From: Adiantum capillus-veneris
Taxonomy: Eukaryota; Streptophyta; Polypodiopsida; Polypodiales; Pteridaceae
NCBI GenBank assembly: GCA_014529385.2
Contig: CM043943.1
Span: 158,676,247-158,740,246 of the forward strand
Direction of reading: 5' to 3'
DNA: 64,000 bases
Below the pieces are notes generated by a model. The model was not told where the DNA came from. It did not search any database and saw nothing but the letters and a program-made list of their open reading frames with translations. How positions within the stretch are numbered: the stretch's first letter is position 1; the number at the start of each line of letters is the position of its first letter. Positions 23,291 through 32,715 of the stretch are shown piece by piece. Position numbers and translations under genes: made by a program.

Positions 23291-24901
23291 GCCTCCAGGG
23301 TGATTTTGAAATTTTTTGGCAGCCAACCCTTGCTAGATTATGACTAAAAACCCTATGTACAAACATGGAGATGACCCTCTAACTAACTTAGAGTTCTTAT
23401 ATGGAGAAGAAGAGAGAGAAAGAACACAAGAGATTGAAGCTAAGAAGGACATAGCAAAAGATGACAGCAAGGAGGCAAAGGGAACCACATCAACTTTATA
23501 AGAGCCTACAATGCCCCAATACAAGAAGACCCCCAAGAAGAAAATCCCCTTGAGGTAACATCACTAGATCCTCAAACTATTGAAAAGGAAGTGTCATAGG
23601 TTAAGCAAACTAAAGAACACCCTAAAGAACAATTAGAAGAGGATCTAGAAGATCAATAGTCATAGCTCTAGAGTAGTCAAAAGAAGAGGAGAAGGTGGAG
23701 TAAGAGGAGGCTAACACCTCACAGATGGTTGTAATAAAAGACATAGAGGACTATACACAATTTGCCCACCACATCATTGAGAAACACAGAAGGAGGTGCA
23801 AAGAGAAATCCATGGAAAGCATCCATCACTACCTAAAGACAAGACTGGAGGTAGCGGATGCATTTTGTACATGATCAGACTCAAGTAGAAATACACAGAT
23901 TACATGATGCCAACCATCAATAGCTAGAGGAAATGAAAAATTTTACCATGATGATGGAGTAGCTATCTTTTGTAAGCGAGGAGCAAGAAAAGAAGATAAA
24001 GGATCTTAATACCACTATATTGGATACAATTGCGCACTAGCTCTAGATTTTATTCAACTTCGCTAACATCCAAATAGCTCAAGAAAAATCCAAGCTAAAA
24101 TACCAAAACAAACTTTTGGACAAGCTAGAAACCAACTCTATGATTCTTACTCTTCAAGGGTCAGATTTGGCATATCAAGCATAGGAAAAGAAAAACAAAG
24201 ACCTAGAGATAGGGCTCAAGTTGGAGAAAATGTAATGAAGGGAGCTATCCCTAAGCTCATTCATAAAGAAGAAGATTACCAAAAGTAGACAACAAAGCTC
24301 CAACAAGATTTGCAAATTCCCAAGCACAAATAAAAGGCAAACAAATGATGATAGAGGGAAACACCTCAAAACCGGCCACCAAAGACAACGAGGCCTTACA
24401 ATTTTGCAATGCATGGAAGAGACGTATGGAATTACTTCCCTTCTAGAAATAGCACCCCTTGAACATGAAGAAGAGACAAGGCCAATAACTGCTTTTCAGT
24501 GAAAGAAAAAAGAGCTTCGAAGGTCAACATTGAATAAGAGATGGAAGAGATTGGAAAGAGGCAATGGTGTAGAAAGACCACATTTTGCATTCAAAAAATG
24601 TGGCTCAATTCACCTTCAAGTAGATTATAGATACTTGGCATCAATAGTCTCTGCCATACCCTATGAGCAAATACAAATTACTTAAAGTCAAAGAGAGGCT
24701 ACTCAAAGACCAACAACAAATGGAGTAGAGTCACAGTGAGCGTGGAAAAATATTTGTTTGGGTAGGCATCCAAGGTATATCATTTTTTACACACAAGCCT
24801 CTCTAGAAATCAAGAGAGATCCTAATACCTACTTTCTCCCCAGTGCCAACAAGAGTTAGAAGCTAGGGTAGCCACCAGATAGTTCTTGGTTGAATTAGGG
24901 T
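23291..24901 (+). other. Decayed coding DNA, helical, origin uncertain
   Basis: No intact gene. On + a reading interrupted mostly by TAG shows charged helical text such as SEEQEKKIKDLNTTILDTI and KSKLKYQNKLLDKLETNS, suggesting a former coiled-coil or gag-like protein. It follows the family N fragment but I could not match it to the 3' part of the minus-strand family N element by eye. It ends where the copia LTR begins. Confidence 0.4.
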
Positions 24902-25113
24902 TGTAGGGATGCACACATGGATTGGAGAAGATGAAGAAGCTCAAGGAAAAAAACAGAAAGTGTATTGCTTAGTGTGCAAATAGAAAGACAAGCTAGTCAC
25001 AGAATGATGGGAATATATACAACACACGAGGGAAAAAACCTCCTAGTGCGGGAAAAAGTGCCCCAGTGGTCCTAAGTTTGTTCACACACATCATCACCAC
25101 ATATATGGTAACA
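24902..25113 (-). mobile_element. Ty1/copia 3' LTR
   Basis: On the minus strand this starts TGTTACCATATATG right after a purine tract and contains GGCACTTTTTCCC and GGTTTTTTCCC, typical of copia LTR R regions, and a TATATATTCCC. The outer end (CCCTACA, + position 24902) is a guess from the TG…CA rule, giving 212 bp. No 5' LTR is present in the window. Confidence 0.5.
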
Positions 25114-25126
25114 CCTCCCCGCCTAG
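25114..25126 (-). other. Ty1/copia polypurine tract
   Basis: Minus-strand CTAGGCGGGGAGG lies immediately upstream of the LTR start TGTTACC, in the position for plus-strand priming. Confidence 0.6.
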
Positions 25127-25401
25127 GAGTGATATGGTGAACAAGAACTGACACATAGTGTATAGGGAAGTGCCATACCTTGAGGACATGATCAATCCAC
25201 AAAGGGAAGCAAGTCCAAATCTTTGCAAAAGGCTTCAAACTTCTCATGAGGCAATGCCTGTGAATAGATCTGCAAGGTTTTCCTATGTTGGCACATAAGC
25301 CAAGATGATCTCTCTTGTTGAGAGTCTCTCCTTGACATAGTGATAATGCACCTAATTGTGCTTTGTGCAAGCATAAAAAAATTAGGTTTCTTGAAACTGC
25401 C
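25127..25401 (-). pseudogene. Ty1/copia RNase H C-terminal part
   Basis: The minus strand reads CTKHN, then VHYHYVKERL and a block resembling the ENLADLFT end of copia RNase H (equivalent to the usual KHI-VHYHF-RE … ADIFTK). Stops interrupt it. The 5' part lies at 34311-34586; the two were separated by the chromovirus insertion at CTGCC (25397-25401). RNase H would remove the RNA template. Confidence 0.8.
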
Positions 25402-26987
25402 TGTCATAATAATCAATATCTAATTCTCCTAAATGATTTTCTCATATTAAACTGATCATTTAATGTGGGGAAGTGCCAAGGAGAAAAAGCTAGAATATTG
25501 GTTAAGCTAGCAGACCAGGCCACAGTAGGGATCCAAAGGAGGGAAAATAGGGATCCAAAGGGGGGGCCATCTGCAAAAGAGCCATGTGAAACAATGGGCC
25601 AAAAAGACCCTAAGGTTCAGCCCATTAAGACTTCCAAAATGCTAAGGTTCCAAAATTCAAAGGTTGTGTCCAAAGGTCAACCCTAGGGAAAATTGGATGC
25701 TTAGTGTGTGCCTTAAAAGTCTTTTCACATCCCTACATGGGAGGGGGCGAGCCCCAAAGCTAGGGGATGAGAGAGAAAGCCACACACACACAGGCTCCCT
25801 TTACACAAAGGGAATGAGGGACACATGTCAGCTCCCTAGGCCAGATGCCCACAAGGTGTGCCCAATTCCTATTGGAAGACCCTTGAAGTGGACCAATGAG
25901 AATTAAGCTAGAGTAAATCTAGTTTAATTAATTTAAAAACATTTAATAAAAGAAACCAATGAGAATTAAGTCTCCTAGAAGACTATTGGGCAGTCTCCCA
26001 AGGGGTCCAATGAGCATTCAGGAGCCCCATGGCTTGCCTGATTCCTATTGGCCAGGAGGCAAAGGGGTCCAATGAGAGTTTAGTTTAATTATTTAATTAC
26101 CTAAAGCTCTCACAAAAGGGGAAAGGGGGACACATGTCAGAAGGCTATCACTTATGCTGCTTAATTCCTATTGGCTTGACCTGGGGAGGTCCAATGAGGC
26201 AAAAGCCAGACCTATTTAGCAGCTAGAGCTCGCCCAAGAGAGGGGGGGGGCTGATTTTTGCTTGGCATTGACACACACACACTCACACTTGACCATGTGT
26301 GAAGGAAGAATACTCTATCTCCTCCCAAGCTTTAATGGAGAGCTCATCACCTACTCCAAGCTTGTGAGATAGAAGCCTACATCAACACTCTCTTGGCATG
26401 TGGATGCAAATCGAACCAAGAGCCAAGCTTCAATGCATGCTCATCTTCTCTACCAAGCTAATTACTAAGCTAAGCTATGCTAATATGAGTGATTATGTGA
26501 GGAGATGTACATCTTTCTCGTAAGATACTTCTTTTTCCTCTCAATCTACTCTCATACCCTGCTAGCTCTCACCATCTTCGAAGGTGTGTGAGGTCTTGGG
26601 TCTGAGAACGGGGATAATTCAAGTTGTGTTTGATTAAGTGTTTTGCTTGGTGTATGAAGCTTCCATCTTCATTGCACTAGCTAGTCTTGAAGGAACACAA
26701 AGAATTGTATTGTACAATGTCTCTCTTGATGGGAGAAACCATAATACAAAGCCTTTTGGAGGGGGGACCGGCTCCATGCAAATCCGGTCCTCAACTGTTG
26801 TCAATAGCTTAATATCTCTCTCTTTTGAAAGTATTGTCGATGCTATCTAACTAGGTGTTATGCTTTTTGTTGCTCTCTCCACCCAAGCACTCTTGTAATT
26901 CTCATTAGGAATCTATTCTAGTGAAATGCCCACTATGTTCATGCTAATTTCCGCTACACATAAGATTTTAGGCCATTAAATGTTACA
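25402..26987 (+). mobile_element. Chromovirus 5' LTR
   Basis: 1586 bp, TGTCATAATAATC … AAATGTTACA. The U3 part contains an unusual array of CCAAT boxes (separate entry), two GGGACACATGTCAG motifs (about 25818 and 26129) and a CA repeat. The 70-residue open frame at 26638-26850 is repeated in all LTR copies (33956, 55219) and has no recognised motif; it is best treated as LTR sequence. Confidence 0.95.
25871..26195 (+). promoter_or_regulatory. Array of paired inverted CCAAT boxes in U3
   Basis: ATTGG starts at 25871, 25985, 26047 and 26170; CCAAT starts at 25893, 25956, 26007, 26069 and 26191. Each ATTGG is followed by a CCAAT 21-22 bases later (start to start), and most occurrences read CCTATTGG and CCAATGAG. 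Four inverted pairs plus one single CCAAT are thus spread over 325 bp. CCAAT is the NF-Y binding core, so this could be an enhancer. The array is repeated in the 3' LTR and, with some sites altered, in the solo LTR. Confidence 0.6.
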
Positions 26988-26988
26988 T

Positions 26989-27001
26989 TGGTATCAGAGC
27001 T
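26989..27001 (+). other. Primer binding site, initiator tRNA-Met
   Basis: TGGTATCAGAGCT, one base after the LTR end, complements the 3' end of plant initiator tRNA-Met. Perfect over the 12 canonical bases. Confidence 0.95.
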
Positions 27002-27404
27002 CAAGGTTTCTCTTTTCTTGCTCAAGAAGGGAGGTCCTCAAGCTAGCTACAAATGGTTGGTATTATTAATTGCCTGTGAGTAAGTAGAATAGGGATTTTT
27101 CAGCCTTGCAGTGCGCCTGCCTTTGTGCAGTTAATGGGGCATCACCGTCGAGAGCTATGGTCTTAATAGTGGAGTCCTACGGGGCTTGCCTATGGCTTAA
27201 CCACTATTGAGCTATTAGAAGCTTGACAGGAGCCGGTGCTGTCTTGGTGTCGAAAGACCCTCTCTTCTATTCCTTGCAATTAATGGTATTCGAGCCGCGG
27301 GTACAGTAGCTTGAGTGCTTTTTCTAAAGGGGTAAAGAGGAGTAGCAACTAGGGCTTGAAGTGCCAAAGTACACCTAAAAAGTTTACACCTAAAAGTTGT
27401 TAGA
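27002..27404 (+). other. Chromovirus untranslated leader
   Basis: 400 bp between primer site and the gag ATG; no open frame or motif of note. Confidence 0.7.
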
Positions 27405-30284
27405 ATGGCTGACAATAGTAAAGAGAGTGAAATTAATGTTGATAACTTTGATTTTGCTCATGAGCAAGCTACTAATGATGCTTCAATGCTTGTTAACTAT
27501 CTTGTTTCTAGGCTTCAACAAGCCATGGGCAATCCATCTCTCCAAAGTGAAGTGCAACGGCAGCTCCGTGCTCACGGGATTCTCCAAGCTCATCACCATG
27601 ACGAGAGAACACCTAGGAAGCCTCCTTGTGAGACTACCAAAAGAGGTCTCTCTCCGATTCGGGAAGAAGAAGAGAATCCATATGAAGGGCTCAAGAACTT
27701 ACTTCTTGATGATGCATCTCCTTCCCAAAGGAGAATTCAAGAGCCTCCACCGAAGGAACGAGAAAGAAGCGAGTCTCCCGCCACCTCGGCGGAGATGGCT
27801 CCACGAAGACGGCGGGCTAAACGCTCTCCATCACCACCAAAGCGGAGAAGACCATCACACTCTTCTCCACGCCATAATTCAAAGAGGGATGATAAAAAGC
27901 AAGAGAAGAAAAAGGCGAGAAAGAGGACACCCTCTTCTCCATCTTCTTCATCCTCTTCCTCTTATGAAAGCTATGGTGAAGACGACAAAGATCAAGACAA
28001 GAAAAAGGCGAGAAAGAGGTCACCCTCTTCTCCACCTTCTTCAAATTCTTCATCTTCTGAAGAAAGTGATGGTGCAACTTTTGAACCATCAAAAAGAAGA
28101 GGCCATAGGAAATCCTATGCCGCATGGAAGAGGTCGTCCAAGCTGAAGAAACTCAAAGAGGGAGGGAAGAGCATCTCTTTCCTTACCTATGATGGCACCT
28201 TCGGTGCTACAGACAAAGTTTTGGCCTTTATCCAGCAATTCGATGCGGCGTTTGGAGATGAGGGCTTCACGGAGTCCTCTAAGCTACGCCATGTAGCTAT
28301 GCACTTTCAAAAGTCCGCCAGACAATGGTGGTCTAGCCTACGAGCCAACGGTGAAGCTCCACGAACATGGAAGGCTTTAAGAGCTTCCATTATGAAGCAG
28401 TTTTTGGCCACCAATGCCAAAGACAAAGTACTCACCGAATGGCGAAGCTTAAAGCTCTCTCCCAATGAATCCATCCACAAATATGTAGACAAGTTTTGGG
28501 ACCTACAACTCAAAGCCACTGTCTTCAAAAAGTTGGATTTTGGAGAGCAAAAGCAACAATTTTGTGCGGGCTTAACCGAAGAAATGGCGGAGTATGTCAA
28601 CTCCCAAAGGCCACGTACCATATCGGCGGTAATACACCATACTATGGTGGCCTCGCGAATCAATTTCCAAACGGGGGGTAAAAGAAATAATAAGCCCCCG
28701 GAAAACAAGGGTTCCAATGAGCCTAAGGGGAAGGACAATGTCCAAAAGTCTCCTAAGGGCAATTCCAACAAAGCTAAAGAGAAGGAAGTTTACAAAGGAA
28801 AGAATAAACTCTCTCCTGAAGAGCTTGAGCGTTATCGTAAAGATAACCGGTGTTTCAAGTGCGGCGAACAAGGGCATGCGTACCGCGCTTGTCCCCAAAA
28901 GAACAACCGCCAAGATCCTCCTAGAGCTTCTTTGGTTGAAATCCAAGAGGAGGAGATTCATCAAACTCACCACAAAGGATCTCCTCTATGCCATGCTTGG
29001 GGAAAGGTAAGAGAACATGATGCTTTTATTCTCTTTGACCCTGGTTCTACTCACAATTTCATATCTATGGAGTTAGCCACCAAGCTAGGCATACAATCCT
29101 ATGAGATGGGAGATATCCTACCCGCAGACAGTGCCTTCAAGGGGCAAGAAGCTTTAGTCACTCCCTTAATCGGGAAATTGAGGCTTCATGTCCAAGGCTA
29201 TGTGGACAAAGAGGACTTCTTTATCTCTCCTCTCAAGCATGAGGATGTAATCCTAGGGGCACCATGGTTTGACCGCCTGGCTGCCCATGTTAAATTTCCT
29301 GAAAGGAGAATCTCCTTTAAGTTCCGGGAAAAGGACATGTATATAGATGCTAAGGAGATGGGTAACACCATCCCCATTGTACATACACCAGCTTTCAACA
29401 AGTCAATAAAGAGCTCTATTTCCGTGTACATGATTTTTGTTAAAGATTCTCAAAATGAACCTAATGCTTTAGCAAAAGAAAATAAAAGCAACCAAAAGGA
29501 ATTAGAGTTATCCAATTTTCTCAAGGGGTTTCAAGATGTCTTTATTGACGACATCCCTTGTGAGCTACCTCCTAAACGAGGTAATGACGACCATGCAATT
29601 GAACTTCTTCCAGGAAGTTCACCGCCTAACAAACCTCCTTATAGAGTTTCTCAAGCTCAACAAGAGGAGATTATGCGGCAAGTGCATGAGTTAGTTGAGA
29701 AGGGCATGGTTAGGCCTAGCTCATCTCCATTTTGCTCACCTGTGCTATTAGTGCAAAAGAAAGACGGCACATATCGTATGTGTGTCGACTATAGAGCACT
29801 AAATAGGATCACTGTCAAGAATAGGTTTCCCGTTCCACGGGTAGAAGACCTATTTGATAAGCTACAAGGATCGACCTACTTCAGTAGGATTGACCTAAAA
29901 AGTGGCTATCATCAGATAAGGATAGTTGATCAAGACATTGTAAAGACCGCATTTCGTACTACATTTGGTCTTTACGAATACATTGTCATGCCTTTTGGCT
30001 TGTCTAATGCACCAGCCACATTCAACCGCTTGATGGAGAAGCTGTTCAGGCCTCATCGAACCTTCACTGGAGTGTTCTTTGATGATATTATCATCTACTC
30101 TAATTCATTGGAGGAACACAAGCAACACCTCCAGGTAATATTTCAAGTTTTAAGAGAAAATAAACTTTATGTTAATCGAAAGAAAAGTGAATTTTTCTTG
30201 CAAGAGATTCAATATTTAGGTCACATTATCTCTCAAGATGGAATCGAAATGGATCCATCTAAGTTAGAGGTAATAAAAGGATGA
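27405..30284 (+). CDS. Chromovirus Gag-Pol, first part (gag, protease, RT) up to an in-frame stop
   Basis: 959 residues from an ATG in fair context (AGAATGGCTG). Residues about 120-245 are an Arg/Lys/Ser-rich, SR-like region with an internal ~33-residue duplication. The gag core follows (about 260-420; SARQWWSSLRANGEAPRTWK), then zinc knuckle CFKCGEQGHAYRAC (483-496), a protease loop FDPGSTHNFIS (Asp 545; DPG instead of DTG/DSG) with VILGAPWF, and RT (YRMCVDYRALN about 790, FSRIDLKSGYHQI, catalytic FFDDIIIYS with Asp 893-894, IQYLGHII). The reading ends at TGA 30282-30284 in KG*PKPRN, where related elements have Trp (WP-P), so TGG to TGA is the likely lesion. The same frame continues at once. 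Confidence 0.95.
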   Translation: MADNSKESEINVDNFDFAHEQATNDASMLVNYLVSRLQQAMGNPSLQSEVQRQLRAHGILQAHHHDERTPRKPPCETTKRGLSPIREEEENPYEGLKNLLLDDASPSQRRIQEPPPKERERSESPATSAEMAPRRRRAKRSPSPPKRRRPSHSSPRHNSKRDDKKQEKKKARKRTPSSPSSSSSSSYESYGEDDKDQDKKKARKRSPSSPPSSNSSSSEESDGATFEPSKRRGHRKSYAAWKRSSKLKKLKEGGKSISFLTYDGTFGATDKVLAFIQQFDAAFGDEGFTESSKLRHVAMHFQKSARQWWSSLRANGEAPRTWKALRASIMKQFLATNAKDKVLTEWRSLKLSPNESIHKYVDKFWDLQLKATVFKKLDFGEQKQQFCAGLTEEMAEYVNSQRPRTISAVIHHTMVASRINFQTGGKRNNKPPENKGSNEPKGKDNVQKSPKGNSNKAKEKEVYKGKNKLSPEELERYRKDNRCFKCGEQGHAYRACPQKNNRQDPPRASLVEIQEEEIHQTHHKGSPLCHAWGKVREHDAFILFDPGSTHNFISMELATKLGIQSYEMGDILPADSAFKGQEALVTPLIGKLRLHVQGYVDKEDFFISPLKHEDVILGAPWFDRLAAHVKFPERRISFKFREKDMYIDAKEMGNTIPIVHTPAFNKSIKSSISVYMIFVKDSQNEPNALAKENKSNQKELELSNFLKGFQDVFIDDIPCELPPKRGNDDHAIELLPGSSPPNKPPYRVSQAQQEEIMRQVHELVEKGMVRPSSSPFCSPVLLVQKKDGTYRMCVDYRALNRITVKNRFPVPRVEDLFDKLQGSTYFSRIDLKSGYHQIRIVDQDIVKTAFRTTFGLYEYIVMPFGLSNAPATFNRLMEKLFRPHRTFTGVFFDDIIIYSNSLEEHKQHLQVIFQVLRENKLYVNRKKSEFFLQEIQYLGHIISQDGIEMDPSKLEVIKG

Positions 30285-32354
30285 CCTAAACCAAGGAATC
30301 TTCATGAACTAAGAAGCTTTATAGGTATGTGTGCATACTATAGACGCTTCATAGAAAAGTTCTCACAAATTGCGGGACCATTACATGACCTAACAAAGAA
30401 AAATGTTAGGTATACGTGGTCTGCTAAGGAGAACAATGCTTTCGAAAAGCTTAAAGAAAAGCTTATCTCTCAACCTGTGCTTACACTACCGAATCTCTCA
30501 AAACCATTTGAGGTCCAATGTGATGCTTGTGGTGATTGCCTTGGGGCTGTTTTGCTCCAAGAAGGGCACGCCATAGGCTATGAGAGTCGAAGGCTCGACC
30601 CTGTTGAGCAAGCTCTAGGCATATACGAAAAAGAACTCCTTGCAGTTCTACATGCCTTAGACTCATGGAAGCACTATTTATTGGGGACTCCTTTCATTCT
30701 GCGAACGGATCACCAAAGTCTTAAGTACTTCATGACGCAGACCAAGCTCTCCGACAAACAAATGAGGTGGGCAAATTTCCTTTCGCAATTTCATTTTCAT
30801 ATTGCTCACATTGCTGGCAAGCATAATCAAGTAGCCGATGCACTCTCAAGACGACCGAGAGTGAATGCGGTTTCCATAGCAACTCACAATGATCTATCTT
30901 CAATGATAGATGAGTATGCTATTGATCCCGATTTTAGAGATGTGATTTCAGCCCTTGCATTAGGGAAGAAAGAAGAACCATTTACTTTACAAGATGGTTA
31001 TCTTGTCTATGGCAATAGACTATGCGTTACTAAATCACTACGTGAGAAAGTAATGTATGAATCTCATGCTCCCCCATATGCAGGGCATAGAGGGATTCAG
31101 TCTACCCTAAAGGGAATTGAAACATATTTCTATTGGCCTACCATGAGAGTGAACATACACGAGTATGTTTCCAAATGTGTGGTATGTCAAAAGACAAAAT
31201 TTGATAGAGGGAAGCAACTTGGATTGCTTCAACCCTTGCCAATCCCTAATTCACCTTGGGAGAGCATATCCATGGATTTTATCTTTGGATTGCCTAAGTC
31301 TATCCATGGGAATATGGGAATATGGACGATAGTAGACAGGTTCAGTAAACAAGCTCATTTTATACCTGTCAAAAAGACTATCAAAGCCCATCAAATGGCA
31401 ACCCTCTTCATTTCACAAATTTTCAAGTACCATGGCTTGCCAATGTCCATAGTGTCGGATAGAGATCCTAGAATGACCAGTAATTTCTGGAAGGGTCTCT
31501 TTGAGAATTTAGGAACAAGGCTAAACTTCTCTTCGGCCTATCATCCACAAACTGATGGCCAAAGTGAAATAGCTAACCTAACCATTCTTGATCTACTAAA
31601 AGCCTATGTAACGGAAGTAGATCAAAGATCCCAATGGGAGAAGTACTTACCTTTAGTAGAGTATGCTTACAATAACACTGTACATACTTCCACAGGAAAA
31701 GCACCTTTCGAGGTAATTGAGGGAAGATCAAAAAGTCCCTTGCTACTTAAGGTACATGGGAAGATCTTCGCTGCAGATGAGTATAGCCGAGACCTACAAG
31801 AATCTTTCCAAAAGATTAAGGATGCTATCTCTATCTCACAGCAAAGGCAAAAGGCTGCTGCTGACAAGCACAGAAGAGCCCAAGCCTTTAAAGAAAACGA
31901 TTGGGTCTTGTTAAAGTTTCCCAAGGCTCGATTAAGGCACACGACGGGCAAGAATCCTACGGGCCACCAAAAGTACTATGCTAAACCAGCAAAAAGGTAC
32001 TATGGTCCCTTCCAAATTCTTAGGCCAATCAATGAGATGGCCTATCAACTTAAGTTGCCCAATCATTGGCTCATACACAATGCTTTTCATGTGAGCCTCT
32101 TAAAGCCTTACAAAGGAGAGCCACCTCAAGAACCAACTATTGAAGACCCACCGGAGATCGAGGACCACGAGGAGGTGCTGCAGCCCGAGTCCATTCTCCG
32201 ACATGAAGACAAGGTATTAAGAGGCGGTAAGACTATCCGACGATATCTTATTAAGTTTAAGAATTATCCTTTTGAAGATGCTAGATGGATGCAAGGCATA
32301 CAATTAAAGGATAACCTAAACCTTGTCAATGCTTACAATGCTTCCCAAGAGTAA
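30285..32354 (+). CDS. Chromovirus Pol, second part (RNase H, integrase, chromodomain)
   Basis: Same frame as the first part, separated only by one TGA. Numbering from the gag ATG: RNase H with FEVQCDACGDCLGAVLL (Asp 1040), a YEKELLAVLHAL Glu block and RTDHQSLKYF; integrase zinc site (HAPPYAGHRG … CVVCQKTK), catalytic Asp 1291 (SMDFIFG), Asp 1352 (VSDRDPRM) and Glu 1388 (GQSEIAN), i.e. DD35E; and a chromodomain in the last ~60 residues (ESILRH … RRYLIKFKNYPFEDARWM) that would target insertion to heterochromatin marks. All key residues are present. Without readthrough this half would not be made, since its first Met is at 30327. Confidence 0.95.
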   Translation, partial: PKPRNLHELRSFIGMCAYYRRFIEKFSQIAGPLHDLTKKNVRYTWSAKENNAFEKLKEKLISQPVLTLPNLSKPFEVQCDACGDCLGAVLLQEGHAIGYESRRLDPVEQALGIYEKELLAVLHALDSWKHYLLGTPFILRTDHQSLKYFMTQTKLSDKQMRWANFLSQFHFHIAHIAGKHNQVADALSRRPRVNAVSIATHNDLSSMIDEYAIDPDFRDVISALALGKKEEPFTLQDGYLVYGNRLCVTKSLREKVMYESHAPPYAGHRGIQSTLKGIETYFYWPTMRVNIHEYVSKCVVCQKTKFDRGKQLGLLQPLPIPNSPWESISMDFIFGLPKSIHGNMGIWTIVDRFSKQAHFIPVKKTIKAHQMATLFISQIFKYHGLPMSIVSDRDPRMTSNFWKGLFENLGTRLNFSSAYHPQTDGQSEIANLTILDLLKAYVTEVDQRSQWEKYLPLVEYAYNNTVHTSTGKAPFEVIEGRSKSPLLLKVHGKIFAADEYSRDLQESFQKIKDAISISQQRQKAAADKHRRAQAFKENDWVLLKFPKARLRHTTGKNPTGHQKYYAKPAKRYYGPFQILRPINEMAYQLKLPNHWLIHNAFHVSLLKPYKGEPPQEPTIEDPPEIEDHEEVLQPESILRHEDKVLRGGKTIRRYLIKFKNYPFEDARWMQGIQLKDNLNLVNAYNASQE

Positions 32355-32701
32355 GCAAATGTACAAAATGTTAAAAATGAACAAATTTTTTTTTTTGTCT
32401 TATAAGACTCTCTTTTTCTTTATTTGTGCACAAAAATGAAGTAGTATGCATACTTAGATCAAGTTTGCGGAGACGACGTCTCCCAAACACCAAGTAGAGC
32501 TTGTCACTCTACTATGGAAGACTGATAGGACTAATGTGCAGACATGCTTGCGGCAGCCTCAGGCTCTCAAGCGCCAAATGGACTAGTCATCCATTATGGA
32601 ATGATGTCGTAGGGTAACATAGGGATCCTCTACCCGCTAAGAAAAGGACTCATGCATATGCTTTATCTTCTCTACACCATAGTCGAGGACGACTATGATT
32701 T
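32355..32701 (+). other. Chromovirus 3' untranslated region
   Basis: 347 bp between the stop and the polypurine tract. No open frame. It includes several short inverted motifs (GGAGACGACGTCTCC near 32469, a 15 bp palindrome). Confidence 0.7.
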
Positions 32702-32715
32702 CAAGAGAGAGGTAA
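32702..32715 (+). other. Chromovirus polypurine tract
   Basis: CAAGAGAGAGGTAA sits directly before the 3' LTR start TGTCATAA. Purine-rich though interrupted by one T. Confidence 0.75.

Noticed and set aside
26638-26850. 70-residue open frame in the chromovirus LTR, repeated at 33956 and 55219
   Set aside because: Repetition simply follows the three LTR copies; no motif, and it lies within the LTR.
27397-28146. 249-residue open frame overlapping the chromovirus gag
   Set aside because: It is an out-of-frame shadow of gag, with a His/Arg/Lys-biased composition reflecting the SR-like region.
30282-30284. Programmed TGA readthrough or selenocysteine in the chromovirus
   Set aside because: The codon replaces a position that is normally Trp, one base from TGG; a nonsense mutation is simpler without evidence from sister copies.
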